DNA of 27,220 bases from Porticoccus sp. (lineage in GTDB: Bacteria; Pseudomonadota; Gammaproteobacteria; Pseudomonadales; Porticoccaceae): contig NYXF01000056.1 of the NCBI GenBank assembly GCA_002685455.1, positions 1 through 27,220 of the forward strand, read 5' to 3'. The translations under genes and the position numbers were made by a program. Every line of letters begins with the position of its first letter. Position 1 is the first letter of the stretch. The notes beneath the pieces are model-generated. The model did not search any database and had not been told where the DNA came from. It worked only from the letters and a program-made list of their open reading frames with translations. Below are positions 9,701 to 18,089 of this stretch, one piece after another.

Positions 9701-10464
9701 CTGCTACAGATTTATTTAAAGATGCACAATTGATGCTTAAAAAGCTTATTAAAGAAAAAACACTCAAAGCTTCTGCAGTATTTGGGTTGTGGCCAGCAAA
9801 TACAATAAATGATGATGATATTGAGGTTTACGAAGATCAGACTCGCAAATCAATTAAGTCTACTCTCCATCATATCAGACAACAGTCGCCAAAGAATAAT
9901 AACAACAAAGAAATGTTATCTTTAGGAGACTTTGTTGCTCCCAAAGAAACAAGTATTAATGATTATATAGGTGGTTTTGCAGTAACAACCGGCTTAGGAG
10001 TAGAGAAGCTTGCTACTGAATATGAAAAAAAAGGTGATGATTATAATAGTATTTTAGTCAAAGCTCTGGCAGATAGGCTTGCCGAAGCCTTTGCAGAGCA
10101 CTTGCATGAAAGGATTAGAAAAGAATATTGGGGTTACTCAACTGATGAGGATCTGGATAATGAAGAATTAATAAAAGAGAAATATCGGGGGATCAGACCT
10201 GCTCCTGGCTACCCATCTTGTCCCGATCATACAGAAAAAAAACAATTATTTAATCTATTAAATGTGAGTGAAAATATAGGGGTTAGTTTGACTGATAGTT
10301 TTGCTATGAAGCCTGCAGCATCTGTTAGTGGTTGGTATTTTTCACACCCTAAGTCCAAATATTTCAATGTAGGAAAAATAAAAGAAGATCAATTAGAGAG
10401 TTTAGCGGCAAGGAAGCAATTTGATATATCTGAGATGAAAAGATGGCTTAGGCCAAATATATAA
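6778..10464 (+). CDS. metH: Cobalamin-dependent methionine synthase MetH
   Basis: Transfers a methyl group from methyltetrahydrofolate to homocysteine through methylcobalamin, giving methionine. All four modules are present in 1228 residues (E. coli: 1227). First is the homocysteine domain with zinc ligands in GLNCALG (Cys248) and IVGGCCGTT (Cys311, Cys312). Second is the pterin-binding domain ([32 protein letters not shown]). Third is the B12 domain with the cap region [20 protein letters not shown] and GDVHDIGKN, where His760 is the lower axial ligand. Last is the C-terminal SAM-binding activation domain ([15 protein letters not shown]). I chose ATG 6778 because GGA lies about ten bases upstream and the N-terminus then fits the family. 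An ATG at 6766 would add four residues without a ribosome binding site. A DUF2970 gene follows 19 bases downstream, probably in the same transcript. Confidence 0.98.
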   Translation: MSQREERINKLKEEAQRRILILDGPMGTMIQQHKLKEADYRGVRFKDFDHEVAGNNDLLSLTQRKLIKDIHLAYLEAGADILETNTFNSTSISLADYGMENLVYELNKCGAEIAREACDEFSTVENPKWIAGVLGPTSRTLSISPDVNDPGARNTNFDELVETYIEATEALIDGGSDLILIETVFDTLNAKAAIFAVTTTFEKLGIELPIMISGTITDASGRTLSGQTTEAFWNSVAHAKPFSIGLNCALGAKEIRPYIKELSKISDTLISAHPNAGLPNEFGEYDETPTETSGILSEFAQSGFLNIVGGCCGTTPKHIEEIAKSVKSAKARKAPTIKPCCRLSGLEAYSMSQDSLFVNIGERCNVTGSANFKKLILEGQYEDALDVARQQVENGAQIIDINMDEGMLDAVEAMTTFTKLIASEPDISRIPLMIDSSKWHVIESGLKWTQGKCIVNSISLKEGEAPFIEQAKLCKKYGAAVVVMAFDTKGQADNLERRKEICERSYNILVKQVGFNPSDIIFDPNVFAVATGIEEHNNYAVDFIESTRWIKKNLPLALISGGISNVSFSFRGNNPVREAIHSVFLLHAIRAGLSMGIVNAGQLTVYSEIPKELCDKVEAVIQNLSPTSTEDLVSIAQNYHIDGNRKDSKTDVEWRSWSIEKRLEYALVKGITTYIIEDTEECRLSAERPLHVIEGPLMDGMNVVGDLFGEGKMFLPQVVKSARVMKQSVAHLQPFIENEKTEKLAHNGKILMATVKGDVHDIGKNIVGVVLGCNNYEVIDLGVMVSAEKIIETAVKEKVDIIGLSGLITPSLDEMVYVASELERKNLNFPLLIGGATTSKAHTAVKIDPNYNRNQTIYVSDASRAVGVAGKLLNKKEKDKYIKEVQLEYEQVRDRAINRKPRNSPLSYAEAKKAKYKIDWAEYTPPLPNVLGVQILDDYPIESLLNHIDWTPFFITWNLAGKYPQILNDHLVGGAATDLFKDAQLMLKKLIKEKTLKASAVFGLWPANTINDDDIEVYEDQTRKSIKSTLHHIRQQSPKNNNNKEMLSLGDFVAPKETSINDYIGGFAVTTGLGVEKLATEYEKKGDDYNSILVKALADRLAEAFAEHLHERIRKEYWGYSTDEDLDNEELIKEKYRGIRPAPGYPSCPDHTEKKQLFNLLNVSENIGVSLTDSFAMKPAASVSGWYFSHPKSKYFNVGKIKEDQLESLAARKQFDISEMKRWLRPNI

Positions 10465-10483
10465 AAAATCTAAGGGCAATGCC

Positions 10484-10708
10484 ATGCAAAAAAAATCAGA
10501 TTACCATAATAAAAATACGCTTAAGCCAAATTTTTGGACAATTGTATTGAGCATATTAGCTGCATTTATTGGTGTGCAAAGCGACAAAAATAGGGCAAGA
10601 GATTTCAAGCATGGTAATATTTATAATTTTATTATAGCCGGAATCATTTTTACTATAATTTTTATCATATTTGTTACGACTGTAGTCAGTTCAGTGATTA
10701 ATAACTAG
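10484..10708 (+). CDS. Small DUF2970 membrane protein
   Basis: A 74-residue protein of unknown function. FWTIVLSILAAFIGVQSDKNRARDF fits the DUF2970 pattern (W-x-V-x-S-x-L-A-A-F-x-G-V-Q-S-x-x-N-R-x-R-D-F), recognised from memory; shown here in short form, the key run is FIGVQSDKNRARDF (about 27-40). A strongly hydrophobic helix follows at about 49-71. An upstream AAGGG lies seven bases before the ATG, so the start is well supported. It lies 19 bases after metH and probably shares its transcript. Nothing links it functionally to methionine synthesis. In this family the role is unknown, beyond a likely inner-membrane location. Confidence 0.88.
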   Translation: MQKKSDYHNKNTLKPNFWTIVLSILAAFIGVQSDKNRARDFKHGNIYNFIIAGIIFTIIFIIFVTTVVSSVINN

Positions 10709-10788
10709 AATCCAAATGTATCGCATATTCAGAATTATAAAATCAAGTGGAACTTAATTTGGTTTTTAGAAAAATCATATTACTACTT

Positions 10789-10914
10789 TTACTTATTGCT
10801 TAGCCAAAATAAAACAGTTGCCACAAAGATGCAGGAAAATGAGATGGCTGCGATAGCATCTACCAAGCTATTGTCTTTTTGTTTAATTTTATTATCGGCT
10901 ATTTTTTCTGACAT
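10789..10914 (-). CDS. Possible 41-residue single-pass membrane mini-protein
   Basis: An ATG-to-TAA frame of 41 residues, beginning MSEKIADNKIKQKDNS and ending FWLSNK. It has a lysine-rich polar N-terminus of about 16 residues and then one hydrophobic segment (about 18-39), a clean small-membrane-protein layout rather than random AT-rich coding. GAG stands about ten bases before the ATG, a weak ribosome binding site. It is convergent with the DUF2970 gene (80 bases between stops) and divergent from cysI, sharing that gene's upstream region. I do not recognise a family. Small size means it could still be a chance frame; conservation in relatives would decide. Confidence 0.45.
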   Translation of the reverse strand: MSEKIADNKIKQKDNSLVDAIAAISFSCIFVATVLFWLSNK

Positions 10915-11115
10915 ATTGTATGATCTCGAATTTTGTGATGATAACTTAGGTTTCACTTTAACTAACTCATAAATATAGTGATTATAACAATCATATTTTA
11001 AGTTGTCCTCATTACTTATAATTACGTAGAGTATATAATCGATTAAATCTTGTAATATTATGGAATGATTTTATTTAAGATATCTATCAATTATAATTTG
11101 ATTCCATTAAACAAA

Positions 11116-11142
11116 CAGTTTTTATGCATAAAAAACCAACTG
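11116..11142. repeat. Imperfect 27-bp palindrome upstream of cysI
   Basis: CAGTT (11116-11120) and AACTG (11138-11142) flank the perfect palindrome TTTTTATGCATAAAAA (11119-11134), with a few unpaired bases on the right side. It lies about 70 bases before the cysI start. TTGATT at 11098-11103 could be a -35 box whose -10 would fall inside the palindrome, which would suit a regulator site. No perfect promoter can be drawn, so the role is speculative. Confidence 0.3.
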
Positions 11143-11212
11143 ATTTCTATTATTCTGACCATCAATAATGGATAATACGATAGTTATGAGTTCACTAATA
11201 TTATAATTATTT

Positions 11213-12910
11213 ATGTATATATATACTGAGCAAGATCAAAAAATTATAGAGCAACGCGTCTCACAATTTCAAAATCAAACTAATCGTTATTTGGCTGGAG
11301 AGCTTTCTAATGAAGAGTTTCTTCCTTTACGTCTGCAGAATGGTCTGTATATCCAGCGTCTTGCGCCGATGTTACGTATTGCAGTTCCCTACGGCTTATT
11401 AAGTTCGATTCAGCTAAGAAAATTAGCACATATTACAAGACTTTATGATAAAGGTTATTGCCATGTGACTACGCGTCAGAACATCCAGCTCAATTGGCCA
11501 AAATTAGAAGATGTGCCAAAAATACTTGCAGAGTTAGCAGAAGTCCAAATGCATGCGGTACAAACAAGCGGAAATTGTATACGAAATACTACTTCCGATC
11601 AGTTTGCTGGTGCCTCTGAAAATGAACTTGAAGATCCCCGCCCGTGGTGTGAAATAATTAGGCAATGGTCTACTTTTCATCCTGAATTTGCATTTTTACC
11701 ACGTAAATTCAAAATTGCTGTTTCTGGAACAAATGACGATAGAGCTGCGATACAAGTTCACGATATTGGTATTCAAATTGTTAAAAATACCTCTAGTGAA
11801 ATAGGTTTTAAAATATTTGTTGGTGGAGGTTTAGGCCGTACACCTGTTATTGGATCAGTAATCCGAGAATTTCTGCCTCAAGAAGATCTGCTTACATATC
11901 TGGATGCTATTTTACGTGTTTATAATCGATACGGTAACAGATCCAATAAGTATAAAGCCAGAATAAAAATCTTAGTTAAAGCATGGACGCCTGAGGTATT
12001 TTCACAGGAGGTCGAAGACGAATGGGAATACACTAAAGATACTCTGGGAAAGCTAACACGAGAGGAAATTGATAGAGTAAAAGGCTTCTTTACGCAACCT
12101 TCCTATGAAAACCTTGACGATAAAAAATTAAATAAACTTATTAAAACCCAAGCAAAAGAAAATATCGCTTTTGATAAGTGGCTTCAAAGAAATGTTAGGG
12201 CGCACAAATTAGAAGGTTATGCTTCTGTAACCTTGTCGTTAAAACCGACGGGAGTAGCCCCTGGAGATTTAACTGATACCCAGCTTGAATCTATTGCAGA
12301 CTTAGCAGACGAATTTTCATTTAGCGAAGTAAGGGCAACACATAATCAAAATATAGTTTTGGCTGATGTTAATAAATCTAACCTTTTTAATTTGTGGGAA
12401 AAAGCAAAAATTGGCGGTTTTGCTACTCCAAATATTAATACACTAACAGATATGATCTGTTGCCCAGGTGGTGATTTCTGTTCTTTAGCTAATGCGAAAT
12501 CTATACCTATAGCAGAAGCTATACAAAGGAAATTTGAAGATTTAGATTATGTTTATGATCTAGGTGATCTATCATTAAATATATCTGGATGTATGAACGC
12601 GTGTGGTCATCATCATGTCGGTAATATAGGAGTATTGGGCGTCGATAAAAAAGGGGTTGAATTCTATCAAATTCAACTTGGTGGAAGTTCTGGTAATGAC
12701 GCCTCTTTAGCAAAAGTTCTGGGGCCATCTTTTGGGGAATCCGAAGTACCTGATGTAATTGAAAAAATTCTTAGCGTATACGTGGAGCACCGAAAAGGTG
12801 ATGAACTATTTATAGATACCTATCGTCGAATTGGTGCTGAGCCTTTTAAAGAAAAGGTCTACCCGAAAAATATAGGGGCAATTAATCCTCTTAATAAAAA
12901 AGGGGTCTAA
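11213..12910 (+). CDS. cysI: Sulfite reductase hemoprotein subunit (CysI-type, siroheme/4Fe-4S)
   Basis: Reduces sulfite to sulfide by six electrons for cysteine synthesis. The 565 residues show the duplicated nitrite/sulfite reductase fold: an N-terminal ferredoxin-like half (LRLQNGLYIQRLAPMLRIAVP, RQNIQLNW, TSGNCIRNTTSDQFAG), then a second half (GYASVTLSLKPTGVAPGD). The cluster and siroheme ligands are Cys417 and Cys423 (CCPGGDFC) and Cys460 and Cys464 (SGCMNACGHHH). The wording is that of the Pseudomonas/betaproteobacterial enzyme paired with a DUF934 protein. No CysJ flavoprotein gene is in the window, so the electron donor (a ferredoxin or another reductase) is unknown. ATG 11213 gives the family's MYxY N-terminus, although no ribosome binding site is visible. 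The partner gene starts two bases after the stop. Confidence 0.95.
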   Translation: MYIYTEQDQKIIEQRVSQFQNQTNRYLAGELSNEEFLPLRLQNGLYIQRLAPMLRIAVPYGLLSSIQLRKLAHITRLYDKGYCHVTTRQNIQLNWPKLEDVPKILAELAEVQMHAVQTSGNCIRNTTSDQFAGASENELEDPRPWCEIIRQWSTFHPEFAFLPRKFKIAVSGTNDDRAAIQVHDIGIQIVKNTSSEIGFKIFVGGGLGRTPVIGSVIREFLPQEDLLTYLDAILRVYNRYGNRSNKYKARIKILVKAWTPEVFSQEVEDEWEYTKDTLGKLTREEIDRVKGFFTQPSYENLDDKKLNKLIKTQAKENIAFDKWLQRNVRAHKLEGYASVTLSLKPTGVAPGDLTDTQLESIADLADEFSFSEVRATHNQNIVLADVNKSNLFNLWEKAKIGGFATPNINTLTDMICCPGGDFCSLANAKSIPIAEAIQRKFEDLDYVYDLGDLSLNISGCMNACGHHHVGNIGVLGVDKKGVEFYQIQLGGSSGNDASLAKVLGPSFGESEVPDVIEKILSVYVEHRKGDELFIDTYRRIGAEPFKEKVYPKNIGAINPLNKKGV

Positions 12911-12912
12911 AT

Positions 12913-13413
12913 ATGCCAAAAATTATCAAAGGTACGGAAATCGTTGATGATCCTTGGATAATTATAGAAAAGGATTTCTCAGGCCAGTTGCCGGTGGGTA
13001 AACTTCCATTACTTCCGATGCAGTATTGGTTAGATAATCACGAGAAATTGAATCTTACAGTAGCTGGAATTTGGATTGATAGCGATGAGTCGGTTGAACT
13101 AGTCGGTCATGAAGCTAACCTCTTTCCTTTAATTGCAGTAAATTTTCCAACTTTTACTGATGGAAGAGGTTTTTCAATTGGTAGGCTTTTAAGAGAGCGT
13201 TATGAATTTAACGGGCAGTTGAGGGCCATAGGAAATCCGATACAAGATCAATTATTTTACCTTATGAGATGTGGCTTTAACTCTTTTGACCTTAAAGAAG
13301 GGACCAATTTAGAAGTAGCTATTTCATCACTAAACGACTTTGACAGCAGTTATCAGGCAGCTATTGTTCCGCCTGAGCCCCTATTTGTTTTGAATTCCTT
13401 AAAGAAGAATTAA
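12913..13413 (+). CDS. DUF934 protein, sulfite reductase-associated
   Basis: A 166-residue protein of the DUF934 family, commonly encoded directly after this type of cysI and described as probably involved in sulfite reduction. Its biochemical role is not established. Recognisable stretches are a central LFPLIAVNFPTFTDGRGFSIG followed by LLRERYEFNGQLRAIG and a later LFYLMRCGFNSFDL. No signal peptide, membrane segment or cysteine cluster is seen, so it is probably cytosolic and not an electron-transfer protein itself. AGGGG lies seven bases before the ATG, and the gap to cysI is two bases, so the two are co-transcribed and probably co-translated. Confidence 0.92.
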   Translation: MPKIIKGTEIVDDPWIIIEKDFSGQLPVGKLPLLPMQYWLDNHEKLNLTVAGIWIDSDESVELVGHEANLFPLIAVNFPTFTDGRGFSIGRLLRERYEFNGQLRAIGNPIQDQLFYLMRCGFNSFDLKEGTNLEVAISSLNDFDSSYQAAIVPPEPLFVLNSLKKN

Positions 13414-13481
13414 AATTTCGTAAATTATATAAGTATTCTGAAAAAACTAAAAATACCTCTGAGTCATTTTAATTTTGGATA

Positions 13482-13487
13482 TATAAT
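13482..13487 (+). promoter_or_regulatory. Candidate -10 box of the antiporter gene
   Basis: A perfect TATAAT stands 39 bases before the ATG at 13526. No good -35 is present at 16-18 bases. If used, transcription would begin near 13494, which rules out the in-frame TTG at 13493 as a start. Confidence 0.35.
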
Positions 13488-13525
13488 AAAGGTTGTTTCT
13501 GGATAGAGAGTACTCGAGCGTCTAT

Positions 13526-14692
13526 ATGAATGAAGCTGTATTTCAATCATTTTTTTTTATTTTTACTGGATCAGCTATTATTGCGACAATTGCAATTTAT
13601 GGTCGACAGCCACTTCTTGTATGTTATATTTTTTTAGGGGGACTAATTGGTCCTTTTGGATTTGGTTGGGTTCCTGACATTAATCTTTTATCCGAAATAG
13701 CAGAAATAGGCATCATATTCCTTCTATTTCTTCTAGGTCTTGATCTACAACCACAGTCTCTTTTGTTCACATTAAAAAAAGTTACTGTAGTAACCATCCT
13801 AAGTTCAATTATATTTGCCCTAACAGGCTATGTTATCGCTGACTTATTTCATTACAGTCTAACAGAGTGTTTAGTAATTGGTGCTGCAATGATGTTTTCT
13901 AGCACTCTTATATGTATTAAATTGCTGCCAACTACAATACTTCACCATAGGCATATTGGTGAAATGATTACTGGGTTATTATTAATGCAAGATTTTATTG
14001 CTATTTTTGTATTACTTGTACTTTTTAGCAGTGGCTCTGGCCGTGTTGATTTAACTCAAATTGGGCTGACACTTTTAACGCTTCCATTACTTATTCTTTT
14101 TTCATGGGCTTTTGTAAAATTAATAATTTTAAAATTAATCAGTAAATTTGATCGAATGGGTGAGTACATCTTTCTATTATCAATTGGATGGTGCCTAGGC
14201 TTATCTGAAATAGCAGAAATCTTAGGTCTATCTAGAGAGATAGGTGCATTTGTAGCAGGAATAAGTATTGCCTCCAATCCTATTTCTCAGCATATCGCTC
14301 TCACACTTAAACCTCTAAGAGATTTTTTTCTGATATTATTTTTCTTTTCTATAGGGGCAGGCTTCAATCTCAAATTTTTACCAGAAGTGGCTATAGCTGC
14401 TATAGTTTTATCTATTTGCATACTTCTAATTAAGCCAATAGTTTTTAGATTCTTACTTGGCAAACAGAGTGAAAAAAAAGATCTCGCTTGGGATATAGGA
14501 TTTCGATTAGGGCAAAATAGTGAATTTTCACTTCTTATTGCTTATGTTGCATATAAAGCTTCTATTATTAGCACTCAAGCATCCCATCTTATTCAAGCTA
14601 CAGCGATATTTACATTTTTGATCTCAAGTTATATCGTCATATATAATTTTCCAAGTCCTATCGCAACTAATGACAAGCTCAGGCGGGATTAG
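13526..14692 (+). CDS. Kef/CPA2-type cation:proton antiporter, membrane domain only
   Basis: Inner-membrane monovalent cation (K+ or Na+):proton antiporter of the CPA2 family. It is hydrophobic throughout, with about 10-12 predicted membrane helices. Family landmarks are GGLIGPFGFG near the N-terminus, IGIIFLLFLLGLDL, a helix with MMFSSTLICIKLLPTT, LLLMQDFIAI with the conserved membrane Asp, IGAFVAGIS, and FFFSIGAGFN. The 388 residues end after the transport domain: the RCK/TrkA-N nucleotide-binding domain and glutathione control of KefB and KefC are absent. I prefer ATG 13526, because the N-terminus MNEAVFQSFFFIFTG then fits homologs; a TTG at 13493 would add eleven polar residues. It is separate from the sulfite reductase pair (113-base gap) and its substrate cannot be read from sequence. 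Confidence 0.88.
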   Translation: MNEAVFQSFFFIFTGSAIIATIAIYGRQPLLVCYIFLGGLIGPFGFGWVPDINLLSEIAEIGIIFLLFLLGLDLQPQSLLFTLKKVTVVTILSSIIFALTGYVIADLFHYSLTECLVIGAAMMFSSTLICIKLLPTTILHHRHIGEMITGLLLMQDFIAIFVLLVLFSSGSGRVDLTQIGLTLLTLPLLILFSWAFVKLIILKLISKFDRMGEYIFLLSIGWCLGLSEIAEILGLSREIGAFVAGISIASNPISQHIALTLKPLRDFFLILFFFSIGAGFNLKFLPEVAIAAIVLSICILLIKPIVFRFLLGKQSEKKDLAWDIGFRLGQNSEFSLLIAYVAYKASIISTQASHLIQATAIFTFLISSYIVIYNFPSPIATNDKLRRD

Positions 14693-14759
14693 TTTTTTTA
14701 ACTTGTAGTAAAACTATATTATACCAAGCATTAATTAATAGGCTGGCATCCAAAATCTT

Positions 14760-16496
14760 ATGAGTATAAAAAATCTACTAAATAAACATATAAGAGCTGC
14801 AATGATCGAAGCTGGTCTACCTGAAGACTGTTCTCCAAACATAACTAAAAGTATAAGGCCAGAATTTGGTGATTTTCAAGTGAATGGAACTATGGCTGCA
14901 GCCAAAATGATAGGATCTAACCCTCGTCAGCTAGCAAAAAACATAGTGAACGAAGTTAATCTAGAGGGTATTGCAAAAAAAATTGAGATAGCTGGGCCAG
15001 GCTTCATCAACATCTATCTCTCTAATGAGTTTTTGAATCAAACGACCACCAATCTTATTGTCAAAAATTCTTTGGGTATCATAAAGAAAGAAGCTCAAAA
15101 AATAGTTATCGATTACTCATCTCCAAATCTTGCAAAAGAAATGCATGTAGGTCATCTCCGCAGCACAATTATTGGTGATGCCGTAGCTCGAATTTTAGAG
15201 TTCATTGGTCATAATGTTGTAAGACAAAATCATATGGGTGACTGGGGGACCCAATTTGGTATGCTTATTGCGGAACTAGAAGATCAACATAATGTTAACA
15301 GTGAAGGTGGATTTCTTCTTAGTGACCTCGAAAAGTTTTATAGGCAGTCAAAAAAACACTTTGATACAGATGCGAATTTTGCAGATAAAGCCAGAGAATA
15401 CGTCGTCAGGCTTCAATCTGGTGATAGCTATTGTCGCAAACTATGGAAAAAATTCATCGATATATCGATAGCACATAGTCAATCAATTTATTCGAGCCTA
15501 AATGTCACTCTAAAAGTGTCTGATATAAAATCAGAGAGCTTTTATAATGGAGATCTAAAAGGAATGTTAGATGACTTAAAAAATAAAGGCTTAGCAAAAG
15601 AGGATCAAGGGGCGCAAATAGTATTTCTTGACGAACTGGCAGATAAAAATGGTAAACCAAGCCCAGTAATTATCGAAAAATCTGGAGGTGGTTTTTTGTA
15701 TGCTGCAACTGATTTAGCAGCATTAAGATATCGAAATGATGTGATAAAACCAAATAGAATTTTGTATTTCATAGATGCACGTCAATCTCTACATATGAAA
15801 CAGATATTTATTTTAGCAAAAAAAGCAGGGTTCGTTGATAAAAAAATATCCTTAGAGCATCATGCTTTTGGAACAATGATGGATAAAAATGGCAAGCCGT
15901 TTAAAACTCGAAGCGGCGATACAATCAAATTAAATGATTTAATAAATGAAGCTATCAAAAAAGCCTCTGTATTAATAAGAAAAAAAAATCCATCTTTAAC
16001 AAATAAAGAAGCTCAAATTATCTCAAAAAAATTAGGCATTGGAGCGATTAAGTATGCAGATTTAAGTAAAACTCGCACAAATGATTATATTTTTGATTGG
16101 GATTCTATGTTGAGCTTTGAGGGAAATACTTCGCCTTATCTCCAGTATGCCTATACTAGAATTTACAGCATTTTTGAAAAAAGTGCTTATAGTTTAGATG
16201 AAATTACTGTTGATGTTCATATAGCTACCGAGGAGGAGAGAGATTTAGTATTAAATCTTCTTTGTTTTGGTGAGACACTTGACCAGGTTGCAAAAGAATG
16301 TCAGCCACATATTTTATGCTCATATTTATATGCTCTGGCAAGCTCATATATGATTTTTTATGAGTGTTGCCCAATATTAAAAGAGGATGTTCCGCCAAAA
16401 ATAAAAATGAGTCGATTAATGCTATCGAAAACAACATCGCAGATACTAAAAAAAGGTCTTGATTTGCTCGGTATTGATGTAATGAGAAAAATGTAA
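14760..16496 (+). CDS. argS: Arginyl-tRNA synthetase
   Basis: Charges tRNA-Arg with arginine using ATP (class I synthetase). 578 residues, matching E. coli ArgS (577). The N-terminal Add-1 tRNA D-loop domain is present. The HIGH-type signature HVGH is at 129-132 within SSPNLAKEMHVGHLRST. FGTMMDKNGKPFKTRSGD corresponds to the region that replaces a canonical KMSK loop in many ArgRS. A C-terminal DALR-type anticodon-binding domain starts with NTSPYLQYAYTRIYSI and ends in LLGIDVMRKM. No strong ribosome binding site precedes the ATG. The gene converges with der, 54 bases between stops, with no hairpin-plus-T-run terminator that I can see in between. Confidence 0.98.
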   Translation: MSIKNLLNKHIRAAMIEAGLPEDCSPNITKSIRPEFGDFQVNGTMAAAKMIGSNPRQLAKNIVNEVNLEGIAKKIEIAGPGFINIYLSNEFLNQTTTNLIVKNSLGIIKKEAQKIVIDYSSPNLAKEMHVGHLRSTIIGDAVARILEFIGHNVVRQNHMGDWGTQFGMLIAELEDQHNVNSEGGFLLSDLEKFYRQSKKHFDTDANFADKAREYVVRLQSGDSYCRKLWKKFIDISIAHSQSIYSSLNVTLKVSDIKSESFYNGDLKGMLDDLKNKGLAKEDQGAQIVFLDELADKNGKPSPVIIEKSGGGFLYAATDLAALRYRNDVIKPNRILYFIDARQSLHMKQIFILAKKAGFVDKKISLEHHAFGTMMDKNGKPFKTRSGDTIKLNDLINEAIKKASVLIRKKNPSLTNKEAQIISKKLGIGAIKYADLSKTRTNDYIFDWDSMLSFEGNTSPYLQYAYTRIYSIFEKSAYSLDEITVDVHIATEEERDLVLNLLCFGETLDQVAKECQPHILCSYLYALASSYMIFYECCPILKEDVPPKIKMSRLMLSKTTSQILKKGLDLLGIDVMRKM

Positions 16497-16550
16497 ATTC
16501 ATAGTTTTTGGGTGCTGATGATATTTTCTTACTCCTTAAAATTAAAACTC

Positions 16551-17945
16551 TTATTTTCTTTTTTTGACGTGATTCATTAATCTTCTTTTTTTTAAAATTT
16601 GTCTGTTGGTTAATTTGTTCTTTTTCCCTTCATAGGGATTATCACTTGACCGATACTCAATTTTTACTGGTGTACCATGAAGGTCAAGAGCTCTAGAAAA
16701 AGTTTTCTCTAAGTAACGAGAATAATGCGAGGGAATTTCATTAATTTGGTTTCCATGAATTACTATTATTGGTGGATTCTTTCCACCAGCATGTGCGTAA
16801 CGAAGTTTAATACGTCTTCCTCTTACTAATGGGGGCTGATGATGCGCGATCGCTTCTTGGAGGATTATTGTTAACTTATTGGTGCTTAATTTATCAGTTG
16901 CGGATGCGTAGGATTTTTCTATTGATTTATACAGATTACCTACACCTGTTCCGTGTAAAGCAGAAATAAAGTGGATATCTGCAAAATTTACAAAATGTAA
17001 TCGTCTATCTAACTGAACCCTGACCCTATCTTTTGTGTAATCTTTTAGTCCATCCCATTTGTTGATTGCTATTACCAAAGCTCTTCCTGAGTCAATTATT
17101 GTACCCATTAGATGCATATCTTGATCAACCAGCCCCTCATGAGCGTCAACTAAAAAAATAACCACGTTCGCATCATCTATGGATTGCAAGGTTTTTACAA
17201 TTGAAAATTTTTCAATTGTTAAAGAAATATTTTTACGTTTTCGGATTCCAGCAGTATCAATCAAAGTATATATTTTATCGCCTCTTTCATAACTAATGTA
17301 TATGCTATCTCTGGTTGTTCCTGGCTCGTCAAAGACTACCACTCGGTCTTCTCCTAGCATTTTATTCACTAGTGTTGATTTACCAACGTTCGGCCTACCT
17401 ACTATAGCGATCTTAATACCCATTTTTGAAATATTATCTTCTTCCGAAATAGATTCGGGAAATGGCTCCAAGATATCCTTCATCAGACTTTTTACACCGC
17501 GACCATGAGTAGCTGTTATTGGATATATTTTTTTTAGGCCTAACTCAAAAAATTCAGCAGAGGCAATATCAGGATTGATACCATCAATCTTATTAGCAAC
17601 TAGAAAAATGTTACATTCTTTTTCTCTTAAGTATTCGGCTAAATCTAGGTCTGTTGACGTCAATCCCGCTCTACTGTCAACAATAAAAATGACTATATCA
17701 GCCTCTTGTATTGCTAGCATAGACTGTTCCGCCGAGATCGAATCAATACCTTCTTCTGTCCCGGTTATACCTCCAGTATCTATAAGTATGTACTTTTTTC
17801 CAAGCATATTTCCCTCGCCATACTTACGATCACGAGTTAATCCTGGGTAATTGGCCACCAGAGCATCCCGTGTTTTGGTTAATCGGTTAAACAATGTTGA
17901 TTTTCCTACATTTGGTCGGCCCACCAAGGCAAATACTGGAATCAT
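16551..17945 (-). CDS. der: GTPase Der (EngA), ribosome assembly
   Basis: Essential double-domain GTPase needed for maturation of the 50S ribosomal subunit. 464 residues. The first G domain has GRPNVGKS (9-16), DTGG (56-59) and NKID (118-121). The second has GRPNVGKS (183-190), DTAG (230-233) and NKWD (295-298). The C-terminal KH-like domain follows (about 350-435) with PPLVRGRRIKLRYAHAGG and ends in a lysine/arginine-rich tail. The start ATG at 17945 is preceded by GTGGAA about ten bases upstream. It is the last gene of the ispG-hisS-yfgM-bamB-der run. A 144-base gap from bamB leaves room for its own promoter, though none is convincing. Confidence 0.98.
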   Translation of the reverse strand: MIPVFALVGRPNVGKSTLFNRLTKTRDALVANYPGLTRDRKYGEGNMLGKKYILIDTGGITGTEEGIDSISAEQSMLAIQEADIVIFIVDSRAGLTSTDLDLAEYLREKECNIFLVANKIDGINPDIASAEFFELGLKKIYPITATHGRGVKSLMKDILEPFPESISEEDNISKMGIKIAIVGRPNVGKSTLVNKMLGEDRVVVFDEPGTTRDSIYISYERGDKIYTLIDTAGIRKRKNISLTIEKFSIVKTLQSIDDANVVIFLVDAHEGLVDQDMHLMGTIIDSGRALVIAINKWDGLKDYTKDRVRVQLDRRLHFVNFADIHFISALHGTGVGNLYKSIEKSYASATDKLSTNKLTIILQEAIAHHQPPLVRGRRIKLRYAHAGGKNPPIIVIHGNQINEIPSHYSRYLEKTFSRALDLHGTPVKIEYRSSDNPYEGKKNKLTNRQILKKRRLMNHVKKRK

Positions 17946-18089
17946 CTTAATAGTTCCACATTAAATTTTTATTAAACTGGGATTATTTTAAATTTATGAC
18001 TCACATTCTAATAACTGAAATCCAGATAACTGGTATATAAACAACCAATTAACATAGAGGGCTATTTTAAAGATATGCTATAAAATATA

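Larger units (their letters stand above)
10709..11212. other. 504-base intergenic region between DUF2970 gene and cysI
   Basis: The longest gap in the window. It holds a plausible 41-codon membrane mini-gene on the - strand (10789-10914), a palindrome at 11116-11142 and otherwise very AT-rich sequence. No tRNA, riboswitch-like fold or clear intrinsic terminator was recognised between the DUF2970 stop and the mini-gene stop. Confidence 0.6.

Noticed and set aside
11065..11175. 36-residue frame on the + strand just before cysI
   Set aside because: Composition is what AT-rich DNA gives by chance (Ile, Asn, Leu), with no ribosome binding site, and it runs through the palindrome.
14690..14716. 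TAGTTTT/AAAACTA repeat after the antiporter stop as a terminator
   Set aside because: All-AT-type weak stem with a 13-base loop and no T-run after it.
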